From: Rhodovulum kholense | GTDB taxonomy: Bacteria; Pseudomonadota; Alphaproteobacteria; Rhodobacterales; Rhodobacteraceae | Length of the DNA stretch: 64,000 nucleotides | Assembly (NCBI RefSeq): GCF_003053725.1 | Contig: NZ_QAYC01000002.1 | Coordinates: 364,636-428,635, forward strand | Reading direction: 5' to 3' | In this document: positions 35,308 to 51,624 of the stretch, piece by piece | How the letters are laid out: every line of letters starts with the position of its first letter | Position numbering within the stretch: the stretch's first letter is position 1 | Notes under the pieces: model-generated | Database searches by the model: none | The model's input: the letters and a program-made list of their open reading frames with translations, nothing else | Told to the model about the DNA's origin: nothing | Program-made: the position numbers and the translations under genes

Positions 35308-35986
35308 CTTTCAAGCTCCATGGCCTGGCTGATGTAGAACCCCTTGGCGACCCGCGCGACGGCACGAAGCCGCCCCTTCACGCCGGCCTTGCGCAGGGCG
35401 CCCGCGATCCGCGCCTCGGAATGCGGAATGATCCGGGGCGAGCGGTCGGACCGCGGAAAGAGCTTGCCGACCACATGCATGGCGGTCAGCAGGGGCGTTT
35501 TCGGCGCGACGGTAAAGACGATCTTGTTGCGGGTCCGGGGCGCAAGCTTGCCCAGGGCCTCGGCGATGTCGCGAGCCTTGTAATGGATCAGGCTGTCCAT
35601 CGCCATGACATAGTCGAAGCTGCCCAGCCGGTCGCTCAGCATGTCGCCCGCCACGAAGGTGATCTGGCGATGATACTTATCAGGGATCCGGCTTTTCGCC
35701 ACGTCCAGCAGGCTTTGCGAAATGTCGCAGGCCACGACCTCGGCGCCGCGCTGGACCAGCTCCAGCGTCATCGGCCCGGCGCCGCATCCGGCGTCGAGCA
35801 CCCGACACCCGGTCAGGTCGTCGGGCAGGCGCGCCAGCATCGCGGCACGCATCTGGTCGCGCCCCTCGCGCACCGTCTGGCGGATGCGCGACACAGGGGC
35901 ATCCGAGGTCAGATGCTCCCATGTCTTGGCGGCGGTGCGACCGAAGTAGGTCTCGAGTCGTTCCCGGGTGCGGGCGTAGCTGTCCA

Positions 35987-35987
<1 letters not shown>
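35304..35987 (-). CDS. bchM: Mg-protoporphyrin O-methyltransferase BchM
   Basis: The 227-residue enzyme transfers methyl from S-adenosylmethionine to Mg-protoporphyrin IX. The SAM-binding glycine loop is VLDAGCGAGPMTLEL (63-77), with AEVVACDISQSLLDVA next and FDYVMAMDSLIHY later. The true ATG ends at 35987 and shares one base with the bchL stop (TGATG). A TTG one codon earlier would add one residue. The product passes to the AcsF cyclase encoded downstream in the same operon. Confidence 0.96.
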
Positions 35988-43799
<7,812 letters not shown>

Positions 43800-43834
43800 C
43801 CTCCGACTCCCTGACAGACGGTGGCTTGGGCCTC

Positions 43835-43864
43835 ACGTTAGACCTCTGGCGCGGAAAGTGTCAA
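43835..43864 (-). promoter_or_regulatory. Candidate bchF promoter
   Basis: On the minus strand a perfect TTGACA (43859-43864) is followed after 18 bases by TAACGT (43835-43840), about 35 bases before the bchF ATG. The -35 box forms one arm of the PpsR-type operator, so bound repressor would block RNA polymerase. The -10 match is weak. Confidence 0.5.
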
Positions 43865-43876
43865 TTGTAATTTACA
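43859..43876. promoter_or_regulatory. PpsR/CrtJ-type operator at the bchF promoter
   Basis: TGTCAATTGTAATTTACA matches TGT-N12-ACA exactly and overlaps the predicted bchF -35 box. The half-site TTTACACT recurs 15 bases further upstream (43871-43878 and 43886-43893), which may help cooperative binding. Confidence 0.8.
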
Positions 43877-44001
43877 CTCTTTCCGTTTACACTCCTCTTG
43901 ATCCGAGGGGTGTCGAGCGCTTGGGGCAGAGTAAAAGAGCCTATATTTTCTAGGGACTTGCCTGCGCCGTCTTGATTCCTCCAGCCACGAGGGCCAACAA
44001 G

Positions 44002-44019
44002 TGTCAATCGGCTTTGACA
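44002..44019. promoter_or_regulatory. PpsR/CrtJ-type operator upstream of aerR
   Basis: TGTCAATCGGCTTTGACA has perfect 6-bp inverted arms (TGTCAA/TTGACA) and fits TGT-N12-ACA. It lies 79 bases before the aerR ATG and 126 bases from the bchF operator centre. It suggests autoregulation of the aerR-ppsR genes or looping with the bchF site. Confidence 0.75.
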
Positions 44020-44097
44020 ACGCTGGACAGTCCCCAGAGCGCCTTGCGCACCGGTCGCCTCGAATCCGCCGGGACCGTCCTCGGCCGGGGGCGTATC

Positions 44098-44916
44098 ATG
44101 GCTGAGCCGCAGAAGTCGATAGCGCCCGCCGCGCCGCCCTCCCGCCCCTGCGAGCGTCATGACGAGGTCGAAACCCTCGCGGGCCAGGTGCTTTCGGCGC
44201 TGGCGCAGCGCTCGGGCGACGGGGTCCAGGCGGTGAGCCCCAAAATTCTGGCGGAATTCTGCGCCGACGTGCTGCGCGGCGACCGGTCGATCCGGACCGG
44301 GGCCCTGGCCACGCTGCGCCGCCACGGGATTTCCTCGACCGCCATCGTCGACGGCTATATCCCCGCCGCCGCGCGCGAGCTGGGCGACCGCTGGTGCCGC
44401 GACGATCTGAGCTTTGCCGACGTGACCATCGGCGCGGCGCGACTGCAGGCGATGTTGCGCGAACTGGGCGCGGCCAATGCCGACGACATGCTGGCCGCAT
44501 CGGACGCGCCCAACATCATGATGATCGTGCCGCATGACGAATTCCACACGCTGGGCGGCATGACCGCCGCCAACCAGATGCGCCGCATGGGCGCGTCGGT
44601 CTCTCTGGCGCTGGGCCAGACCGAGGACGAGATCCTGCAAAAGGCCATGGCCCGGCAATTCGATCTGGTGGCGATTTCCGTCTCCTGCCGCCAGAAGCTC
44701 GACTCGGCCCGGCGCCTGGTGAACGGCTTGCGCCGGGCGCTCGGCACCGGCGTGCCGATCGTGATCGGCGGCCTGGTCGCCGAGGGGGCCGAGGATGTCT
44801 GCGCGCTGACCGGCGCGGATGCGGCCACATCGGACGCGCGCGAGGCGTTGCGCCTGTGCGGTATGAACGGAAGAACGCTGGCGCCCGGCGCAGGCCGGTC
44901 GGAGCAGGACCAGTGA
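44098..44916 (+). CDS. aerR: AerR/PpaA cobalamin-binding antirepressor
   Basis: The 272-residue protein matches AerR (PpaA), which binds vitamin B12 and counteracts the repressor CrtJ/PpsR in light. The conserved helical region ELGDRWCRDDLSFADVTIGAA precedes the B12-binding Rossmann domain. The probable cobalamin ligand His150 lies in DEFHTLGG (ExHxxG), followed by LALGQTEDEIL. The ATG at 44098 has GGGGGCG upstream. The frame stays open upstream to a TTG at 43972, which would add 42 residues; AerR of R. capsulatus is known in long and short forms. It lies directly before ppsR. Confidence 0.93.
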   Translation: MAEPQKSIAPAAPPSRPCERHDEVETLAGQVLSALAQRSGDGVQAVSPKILAEFCADVLRGDRSIRTGALATLRRHGISSTAIVDGYIPAAARELGDRWCRDDLSFADVTIGAARLQAMLRELGAANADDMLAASDAPNIMMIVPHDEFHTLGGMTAANQMRRMGASVSLALGQTEDEILQKAMARQFDLVAISVSCRQKLDSARRLVNGLRRALGTGVPIVIGGLVAEGAEDVCALTGADAATSDAREALRLCGMNGRTLAPGAGRSEQDQ

Positions 44917-44950
44917 CGGGGAGGCGGCCGGGACGGCCGGAAATGGGCGC

Positions 44951-46375
44951 GTGACGTCAAGGGGCACCAAATACTGGAACAGCGGCGCGATCCCTCTCAT
45001 CGCGCCCGAGATGCTGGGCGAAATCATCGCCACGGCCTGCGACATCGCGATCGTCCTCTCGCCCGAGGGCCGCGTGCTGTCGGTTCTGGTCAACAAGGAT
45101 CATCACGCCCATGGGCAGCTCGATCACTGGGAAGGCCGCGACATCCGCGACGTGCTGACCCAGGACAGCCGCCCCAAGCTCGACTCGCGGCTCGAATTCT
45201 TCGCCAGAGGCGGCGAGACCGGGAAACCGGTCGAGCTGAACCATGCCGATGGCGAGGGCTGGTCTTTCCCGGTCCGCTATTCCTTCCACACCATCGGCCC
45301 CGACGGCAGCACGCTGCTGATGCTGGGCCGCGACCTGCGCCCCATCGCCGAGATGCAGATGCAGCTCATCGAGGCGCAGATGGCGCTGGAGCGGGACTAC
45401 GAGACCCAGCGCGAATATGACACCCGCTATCGCGTGCTGTCCGAATCGACCCGCGACGCCTTCGTCTTCGTCGGCACCAAGTCGGGCCGGGTGGTCGATG
45501 CCAATCCGGTGGCCTGCGAGCTTCTGGGCGCCGAGCGCGCCGAACTGATCGGCAACGCCTTCGCCCAAGAATTCGACGGCCGTCGCCGGGCCGAGTTCCT
45601 CGAGGCGCTGAGCCAGGTGGCCCTGTCGCCCGAGGCGCATCCGCTGCCGCTGGAAACCCGGCGGACCCGGGTCCGGATCAGGCTGCGCCCGATCGCCTTC
45701 CGCGCGGCGGGCGAGCCGCTGATCCTGTGTCGGCTGGACCGGGCCGAGGACCGCGAGCCCAATGGCGGCGAAATGGGCGAGACGCTTCTGGCCTTCTACC
45801 GCCAGGGCGTCGACGCGCTGGTCTTCACCGACACGCAAGGCGTGATCCTTGCCGCCAATGACAGCTTCCTAGGGCTTGCCGACGCCCCGCATGTGGCGTC
45901 GGTCAAGGGCCGGTCTCTGGGCGATTATCTGGTGCGCGGCAGCGTCGATCTGAGGGTCCTCGTCGAAAACGCCACCCGCAGCGGGCAGATGCGGTTCTTC
46001 GCCACCAAGCTGTCGGGCGAATATGGTGCCCAGGTTTCGGTCGAGATCTCGGCTACCTATCTCAAGGACCAGGCCAGCCCCTGCATCGTCTACGTGATCC
46101 GCGACGCCAGCCGCATGGAAGGCGCGCGCAGGCCCGGCGTCGCGGTGTCGGACGATGCGATGCGCTCGGTGATGGAGCTGGTGGGTTCCGCCAGCCTAAA
46201 GGACATCGTCGCCGAGACCACCGATGTGGTCGAGAAGATGTGCATCGAGACCGCCGTCGAGTTGACGCGGAACAACCGCGTGGCGGCGGCCGAGATGCTG
46301 GGGCTCTCGCGCCAGAGCCTGTATGTGAAGCTCCGGAAATACGGGCTCCTCAGCAGAGACGGGGGCGACTCGTGA
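44951..46375 (+). CDS. ppsR: Transcriptional repressor PpsR/CrtJ
   Basis: The 474-residue protein is the redox-responsive repressor of photosynthesis genes. An N-terminal domain, two PAS domains (about 160-265 and 285-395) and a Fis-type helix-turn-helix (about 430-470, NNRVAAAEMLGLSRQSLYVK) are in the normal order. The two redox-relevant cysteines of Rhodobacter PpsR are present, as Cys260 (EPLILCRLDRAED) and Cys431 (VVEKMCIETAVEL). Three further cysteines occur at 30, 189 and 378. The start is GTG. It should bind the TGT-N12-ACA sites found here and be antagonised by AerR. Confidence 0.96.
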   Translation: MTSRGTKYWNSGAIPLIAPEMLGEIIATACDIAIVLSPEGRVLSVLVNKDHHAHGQLDHWEGRDIRDVLTQDSRPKLDSRLEFFARGGETGKPVELNHADGEGWSFPVRYSFHTIGPDGSTLLMLGRDLRPIAEMQMQLIEAQMALERDYETQREYDTRYRVLSESTRDAFVFVGTKSGRVVDANPVACELLGAERAELIGNAFAQEFDGRRRAEFLEALSQVALSPEAHPLPLETRRTRVRIRLRPIAFRAAGEPLILCRLDRAEDREPNGGEMGETLLAFYRQGVDALVFTDTQGVILAANDSFLGLADAPHVASVKGRSLGDYLVRGSVDLRVLVENATRSGQMRFFATKLSGEYGAQVSVEISATYLKDQASPCIVYVIRDASRMEGARRPGVAVSDDAMRSVMELVGSASLKDIVAETTDVVEKMCIETAVELTRNNRVAAAEMLGLSRQSLYVKLRKYGLLSRDGGDS

Positions 46376-46433
46376 CGCCCCTGCAGGGAAGCAAGACCCG
46401 CCCCGAACGGGGCCAGGAGAATCTGCGGAAGAC

Positions 46434-47339
46434 ATGACCGATATCTCGAACGTGCCGAACCGGCGTCTGCCGGACCCCGCCGCCATGGTGACGCTGATCA
46501 AGCCGATCACGTGGTTTCCCCCGATGTGGGCCTATCTTTGCGGCACCGTATCCTCGGGGGTGTCGCCCCTGTCGAAACCGGGCCTCGTCCTTTTGGGCAT
46601 GGTGCTGGCGGGCCCCGTGGTCTGCGGCATGAGCCAGGCGGCGAATGACTGGTGCGACCGGCACGTCGATGCCATCAACGAACCCTACCGCCCGATCCCC
46701 TCGGGCCGCATTCCGGGGCGCTGGGGGTTCTATATCGCCTGCGCCATGTCGCTTCTGGCGCTGGTCATCGGCTGGCAGCTGGGCCCCTGGGGCTTTGTCG
46801 CCACGATCCTCGGCGTCGCCGCCGCCTGGGCCTATTCGGCCGAGCCCGTCCGTCTGAAGAAATCGGGCTGGTGGGGGCCGGGGCTTGTCGGCATCTCGTA
46901 TGAATCGCTCCCGTGGTTCACCGGCGCGGCCGTGCTGTCGGCGGGCGCCCCTTCGATCTATGTGGTCGTGATCGCGCTGCTTTACGGGATCGGCGCCCAT
47001 GGCATCATGACGCTGAACGACTTCAAGGCGCTGGAGGGCGACCGCCAAATGGGCGTGAACTCGCTGCCCGTCACCATGGGTCCGCGCAAGGCCGCCTGGG
47101 TCGCGTCCATCGTGATGGCGGTGCCGCAGGCGGTGGTGATCGGGCTTCTGGTCCTGTGGGACCGGCCGTTCCATGCGGCGGGTGTGACCGCCGTGCTGCT
47201 GGCGCAGTTCTGGGCGATGTCGGTGATGATGAAGGACCCCAAGGGCAAGGCGCCCTGGTATAATGGCGTCGGTGTCGTGCTGTACGTGTCCGGCATGATG
47301 ATCTCGGCCCTCGCGATCCGGTCGCTCGGAGCGCTCTGA
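46434..47339 (+). CDS. bchG: Bacteriochlorophyll synthase BchG
   Basis: The 301-residue UbiA-family prenyltransferase esterifies bacteriochlorophyllide a with geranylgeranyl diphosphate. The first prenyl-diphosphate site is NDWCDRHVDAINEPYRPIPS. The second is TLNDFKALEGDRQMGVNSLP. About eight to nine hydrophobic segments are visible. It shares one base with the next gene (TGATG). It begins the bchG-pucC-like-bchP-idi operon, possibly continuing from ppsR 58 bases upstream. Confidence 0.97.
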   Translation: MTDISNVPNRRLPDPAAMVTLIKPITWFPPMWAYLCGTVSSGVSPLSKPGLVLLGMVLAGPVVCGMSQAANDWCDRHVDAINEPYRPIPSGRIPGRWGFYIACAMSLLALVIGWQLGPWGFVATILGVAAAWAYSAEPVRLKKSGWWGPGLVGISYESLPWFTGAAVLSAGAPSIYVVVIALLYGIGAHGIMTLNDFKALEGDRQMGVNSLPVTMGPRKAAWVASIVMAVPQAVVIGLLVLWDRPFHAAGVTAVLLAQFWAMSVMMKDPKGKAPWYNGVGVVLYVSGMMISALAIRSLGAL

Positions 47340-48628
47340 TGACGCTGAGCTGGCTGCAGATCGTCCGGCTGGGGCTCGTGCAGATGAGCCTTGGCGCGGT
47401 CGTGGTGCTGACCTCGTCCACGCTGAACCGGCTGATGGTGGTCGAGCTGGCGCTTCCGGCAGTGCTGCCGGGGCTGCTGGTCGCGCTGCATTACGCGATC
47501 CAGATCACCCGGCCCAGCTGGGGGTTCCTGTCGGACACGCGCGGCCAGCGCACCCGGTTCATCATCGGCGGCATGGCGATCCTGGCGCTGGGCGGCTATC
47601 TGGCCGCGACCGGCGTCGTGGTGATGGAAAACCACTATGGCGCGGGGCTGGCGCTGTCGATCCTGGCCTATGCGCTGATCGGCATCGGCGTCGCCGCCTG
47701 CGGCACCTCGCTTCTGGCGCTGCTGGCCACCGCCACCGCGCCCGAGCGCCGCGCGGCGGCCGCCACCATTACCTGGCTGATGATGATTGCGGGCATCGGC
47801 ATCACCGCCGGAACGGTCGGCGCCTTCCTCGATCCCTATACGCCCGCGCTCCTGCTGGAGATCGTGACCGTGGTCACCCTGGGCGCGGTCGCGGTGACCA
47901 CGCTGGCTGTCTGGGGCATCGAAAAGCGGGTGGTCGCCCATCGCGAACCCGACGAGATGCCGTTCTGGAAAGGCATCGGCGAGGTCTGGGCCGAGCCCCG
48001 CGCCCGCGTCTTCACGCTGTTCGTGTTCCTGTCGATGGTCGCCTATTTCATGCAGGAACTGATCCTCGAGCCGTTCTCGGGGCTTGTCTTCGACTTCACC
48101 CCCGGCCAGTCGACCTCGCTGTCGGGGTCCCAGCATGGCGGCGTCTTCCTCGGCATGGTCGTGGTCGGCATCGGCAGTTCGGTGCTGCGGATCTGGGCGC
48201 TCAGGACCTGGGTGATCCTCGGCTGCCTCGGCTCGGCCGCGGCGCTGACCAGCATCGCGGCGCTGGGACATTTCGGCGCGCATCTGCCGCTGACGCCCGC
48301 CGTGGTGCTGATGGGCTTTTTCAACGGCATCTTCACCGTCGCCGCCATCGGCGCGATGATGGCGCTGGCAGGCGAGGGCCGCGACGCGCGCGAAGGCACG
48401 CGGATGGGCCTTTGGGGCGCCGCGCAGGCGATTGCCGCGGGCTTTGGCGGCCTTGTCGGTGCTGCGGCGGCCGACGGTTTGCGCCAGATCATGGACGACG
48501 CACCCGCCTTTGGCGTGGTGTTCCTGACCGAAGCGATCCTCTTCGTGCTCGCTGCTGTAATGGCACTGAGGATCATGGATGGAAATCGACCCACAACGGA
48601 ACACGCAGGTCTTGTGCCAGGGGAGTAA
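47339..48628 (+). CDS. BCD/PucC-family MFS protein between bchG and bchP
   Basis: The 429-residue protein has twelve hydrophobic segments and belongs to the PucC/LhaA family, as does lhaA in this window. It starts LRLGLVQMSLGAVVVLTSSTLNRLMVVE-like, with GALHY-type VALHYAIQITRPSWGFLSD next. In Rhodobacter the corresponding gene (orf428, sometimes called bch2) lies at the same place between bchG and bchP. Its proposed role is pigment delivery or antenna assembly. It is tightly coupled to bchG. Confidence 0.93.
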   Translation: MTLSWLQIVRLGLVQMSLGAVVVLTSSTLNRLMVVELALPAVLPGLLVALHYAIQITRPSWGFLSDTRGQRTRFIIGGMAILALGGYLAATGVVVMENHYGAGLALSILAYALIGIGVAACGTSLLALLATATAPERRAAAATITWLMMIAGIGITAGTVGAFLDPYTPALLLEIVTVVTLGAVAVTTLAVWGIEKRVVAHREPDEMPFWKGIGEVWAEPRARVFTLFVFLSMVAYFMQELILEPFSGLVFDFTPGQSTSLSGSQHGGVFLGMVVVGIGSSVLRIWALRTWVILGCLGSAAALTSIAALGHFGAHLPLTPAVVLMGFFNGIFTVAAIGAMMALAGEGRDAREGTRMGLWGAAQAIAAGFGGLVGAAAADGLRQIMDDAPAFGVVFLTEAILFVLAAVMALRIMDGNRPTTEHAGLVPGE

Positions 48629-48633
48629 GACAG

Positions 48634-49815
48634 ATGATTTATGACGTTGTTGTCGTCGGGGGCGGCCCCGCCGGCGCCACCGCCGCAGAGGATCTTGCCC
48701 GTTCGGGCAAGAAGGTCGCGCTTCTCGACCGCGAGGGCCGGATCAAGCCCTGCGGCGGCGCGATCCCGCCGCGCCTGATGCGCGATTTCAACATCTCCGA
48801 CGAACAGCTGGTGGCGAAGATCGACACCGCGCGGATGATCTCGCCCTCGGGCCGCTTCGTCGACATCCCGATCGAGAACGGCTTTGTCGGCATGGTCGAC
48901 CGCAAGGATTTCGACCCGTTCCTGCGCGCCCGCGCCGAACGCGCCGGGGCCGTGCGCTATACCGGGACCTTCGTCCGGGTCGAGCGCGAGGAGGAAAAGA
49001 CCTTCCTCGTCTTCCGCGACAAGCAGTCGAAGGAAGAGGTCAGGCTGCAGACCAAGTTCATCATCGGCGCCGACGGGGCGCGGTCTGACGTCGCGCGTGC
49101 CGAAGTGCCCGGCGGCGACAAGATCCCCTATGTGATCGCCTATCACGAGATCATCGACGCCCCCATGGCGGTCGGCAACTACCAGCCCAACCGCTGCGAC
49201 GTGATCTATGACGGCCGGATCAGCCCCGATTTCTACGGCTGGGTGTTCCCGCACGGGCATACCTGCTCGGTCGGGATGGGCACCGGCGTCGACGGCTTCG
49301 ACCTGAAACAGGCGACCGCCGATCTGCGCAAGATGGCCGGGCTCGACCAGGCCGAGACGATCCGCAAGGAAGGCGCGCCGATCCCGCTGCGCCCGATGGA
49401 CAAGTGGGACAACGGCCGCGACGTGGTCGTGGTGGGCGATGCCGCGGGCACCGTGGCGCCGAGTTCAGGCGAGGGCATCTATTACGCCATGTTCGGCGGG
49501 CGCGTGGGCGCCGCGGCGGTCTCGGCGGCGCTGGCCTCGGGCCGGGCGTCGGACCTGAAACTGGCGCGGCAGATGTTCATGAAGGACCACAAGAACACCT
49601 ACAAGGCGCTGCAGGCGATGCAGGACGCCTATTACCACAGCGACGAACGGCGCGAACGCTTCGTATCGCTCTGCCACGATGTCGACGTGCAGACGCTGAC
49701 CTTCGAATCCTACATGAACAAGAAGCTGACCAAGAAACGCCCGCTTGCCCATCTCAAGATCGGCATCAAGAACGTCGCCCACCTGACCGGCCTGGTGTCG
49801 CCGCAATACACATGA
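48634..49815 (+). CDS. bchP: Geranylgeranyl reductase BchP
   Basis: The 393-residue flavoprotein reduces the geranylgeranyl tail of bacteriochlorophyll (or geranylgeranyl diphosphate) to phytyl. The FAD/NADPH fold starts with YDVVVVGGGPAGATAAEDLARSG. KPCGGAIPPRLMRDF and VVVGDAAGTVAPSSGEGIYY are highly typical. GGGGAG precedes the ATG at 48634 at good spacing. The stop overlaps idi by 4 bases. Confidence 0.97.
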   Translation: MIYDVVVVGGGPAGATAAEDLARSGKKVALLDREGRIKPCGGAIPPRLMRDFNISDEQLVAKIDTARMISPSGRFVDIPIENGFVGMVDRKDFDPFLRARAERAGAVRYTGTFVRVEREEEKTFLVFRDKQSKEEVRLQTKFIIGADGARSDVARAEVPGGDKIPYVIAYHEIIDAPMAVGNYQPNRCDVIYDGRISPDFYGWVFPHGHTCSVGMGTGVDGFDLKQATADLRKMAGLDQAETIRKEGAPIPLRPMDKWDNGRDVVVVGDAAGTVAPSSGEGIYYAMFGGRVGAAAVSAALASGRASDLKLARQMFMKDHKNTYKALQAMQDAYYHSDERRERFVSLCHDVDVQTLTFESYMNKKLTKKRPLAHLKIGIKNVAHLTGLVSPQYT

Positions 49816-50342
49816 GCGAGATGATCCCGGCCTGGGTCAACGGCCAACTGACACCTGTCGAGAAGCTGGAGGCCCATCAGAAGGGCCTCCGCCACAAGGC
49901 GATCTCGGTCTTCGTGATGGATGGCGACCGCGTGCTGATCCAGCGCCGGGCGCTGGGCAAGTATCACACGCCCGGTTTCTGGGCGAATACCTGCTGCACC
50001 CATCCGCGCTGGAACGAGGAGTCGAAGACCTGCGCCAACCGGCGGCTGGCCGAAGAGCTGGGGATCACCGGGCTGACGCTCGAATTCCGCGAGCAGGTCG
50101 AATACCGCGCCGAGGTCGGCAACGGGCTGATCGAACATGAGGTGGTCGACATCTTCATCGCCGCGGCGGGGCCGGACCTGAAATGGGACCTGAACCCCGA
50201 AGAGGTGATGGATGCCCGCTGGATCGCGCTTGACGATCTGGCCCGCGAGACCCGCGAGACCGAGGGCGTCTATACGCCCTGGCTGCGGATCTATCTTGAA
50301 AAGCACAGCGACGCGATCTTCGGATCGCTCGCCTCGGCCTGA
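49812..50342 (+). CDS. idi: Isopentenyl-diphosphate delta-isomerase, type 1
   Basis: The 176-residue Nudix-fold enzyme interconverts isopentenyl and dimethylallyl diphosphate, feeding carotenoid and phytyl synthesis. The active-site cysteine is in FWANTCCTHPRWNEE (Cys62 by alignment with E. coli Cys67). The catalytic glutamate is in LIEHEVVDIF (Glu108/Glu110). The Nudix box is partly visible in ANRRLAEELGI. It ends the bchG-bchP operon, and a strong terminator follows. Confidence 0.95.
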   Translation: MSEMIPAWVNGQLTPVEKLEAHQKGLRHKAISVFVMDGDRVLIQRRALGKYHTPGFWANTCCTHPRWNEESKTCANRRLAEELGITGLTLEFREQVEYRAEVGNGLIEHEVVDIFIAAAGPDLKWDLNPEEVMDARWIALDDLARETRETEGVYTPWLRIYLEKHSDAIFGSLASA

Positions 50343-50350
50343 GGGCAAGG

Positions 50351-50376
50351 CCGGTCCGGGCTTTGGCCCGGGCCGG
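50351..50376. terminator. Bidirectional terminator at the end of the bchP-idi operon
   Basis: CCGGTCCGGGC (50351-50361) pairs with GCCCGGGCCGG (50366-50376) with one wobble, a 4-base loop and TTCT following. It lies between the convergent idi and DUF808 genes. Confidence 0.7.
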
Positions 50377-50394
50377 TTCTCACCGCCTGCGCCG

Positions 50395-51354
50395 TCAGGC
50401 CCGCCGCACCAGCCGCACCAGCGGCAGGATCGCAAGGCTCACCGCCGCGACCAGCACCGATCCGGCCGCGATGCCCACCACACCGTCCAGCGCCGCCGTC
50501 ACGATCCATTCGGTCGCGCCATTTCCCACCGGGACTGCCCCGGCCACGGCCACGGCCGCGTGGTGGATGGCCTCCTGCGGCAGATGCCAGCCAAGCTCGT
50601 GGGCGCCATGGACCAGGATCGAGCCCCCGACCCAGATCATCGCGGCCGTGCCCACCACCAGCAGCAGCGTCATGACCTTGGGCATGGCCCGCACGATCCC
50701 GATGCCAAGCCCGCGCGTCAGCGCCAGCCGTCCCTTCTCGGCCATCGCCAGCCCGATATCGTCGGCCTTCACGATCAGCCCGACCGCGCCATAGACGACG
50801 ACGGTGATCAACGCGCCTGCCAGCGCCATCGCCGCCGCCTCGACCCAGATCGTCAGATGATCGGGCAATGAGGCAAGGATGATGGTCATGATCTCGGCCG
50901 ACAGGATGAAATCGGTCTTGATCGCGCCCTTGACCTTGGCCTCTTCCAGATGGGCCGCCGACATCTGGCTGTCCGGCCCGGCCTCGGCCGCGTGATGGGA
51001 CGGCCGAAGCGCGTGCCAGATCTTCTCGACCCCCTCGAAGCAAAGGTAGCACCCGCCCAGCATCAGCAGCGGCGCGATGGCCCAGGGCGCGAATTGCGAC
51101 AGCACCAGCGCAACGGGCAGAAGGATCACCAGCTTGTTGAACAGCGATCCGCGGGCGATTCCCCAGACGATGGGCAACTCGCGCGCGGGCGCGAATCCGC
51201 GGACGTATTTCGGCGTCACCGCGGCGTCGTCGACAACCGCCCCCGCCGCCTTGGACGAGGCCTTGACCGCCTGCCCGACCACGTCGTCAACCGATGCGGA
51301 CGCAACCTTGGCGATCGCCGCCACGTCATCGAGCAGCGCCAGTAATCCGCTCAT
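50395..51354 (-). CDS. DUF808 (YedI-family) membrane protein
   Basis: The 319-residue inner-membrane protein belongs to the DUF808/YedI family of unknown function. It begins MSGLLALLDDVAAIAKVAS and contains the family region DDAAVTPKYVRGFAPARELP. Six or more hydrophobic segments follow, and LILSAE-type FILSAEIMTIILASL is visible. The ATG ending at 51354 is chosen because the family starts there; 49 upstream codons are arginine-rich and non-coding. It stands alone and diverges from the AerR-like gene. Confidence 0.88.
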   Translation of the reverse strand: MSGLLALLDDVAAIAKVASASVDDVVGQAVKASSKAAGAVVDDAAVTPKYVRGFAPARELPIVWGIARGSLFNKLVILLPVALVLSQFAPWAIAPLLMLGGCYLCFEGVEKIWHALRPSHHAAEAGPDSQMSAAHLEEAKVKGAIKTDFILSAEIMTIILASLPDHLTIWVEAAAMALAGALITVVVYGAVGLIVKADDIGLAMAEKGRLALTRGLGIGIVRAMPKVMTLLLVVGTAAMIWVGGSILVHGAHELGWHLPQEAIHHAAVAVAGAVPVGNGATEWIVTAALDGVVGIAAGSVLVAAVSLAILPLVRLVRRA

Positions 51355-51549
51355 TGCCTGTATCTTCCCGTTCTGCCTTGCCGTCCTGCCGGCCAAGGAT
51401 AGCGCGCCGCCCTGCCGGGGCCAATGCCACCCGGCCGGAGCCGCCCTGCGGCATCCGCCCCCGCGCCCGGATCGGCAAGCTCCCGCCCGACCGGACATCA
51501 TGACATTCCTTTCGAAATCTCGGATTGACGCAATGCTGCTGTTGTTCTT

Positions 51550-51576
51550 GAGTTGTATTAATCATAAAGACAACTC
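51550..51576. promoter_or_regulatory. 27-bp inverted repeat upstream of the AerR-like gene
   Basis: GAGTTGT (51550-51556) and ACAACTC (51570-51576) are perfect 7-bp inverted repeats with a 13-base AT-rich spacer, in the divergent region between the DUF808 and AerR-like genes. It resembles a PpsR site but has TGT-N13-ACA instead of N12. It could be an operator for a photosynthesis or redox regulator. Confidence 0.45.
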
Positions 51577-51624
51577 TCGCGCGATCATCACACCCGTTCG
51601 CCGGGAACCATCAGGGTAACTGCC

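Noticed and set aside
44014..44042. TTGACA as an aerR promoter -35 box
   Set aside because: No acceptable -10 hexamer lies 16-19 bases downstream, so I list only the operator.
46401..46420. CCCCGAACGGGG hairpin between ppsR and bchG
   Set aside because: Too short and without a U tract to call a terminator; bchG may still be co-transcribed with ppsR.
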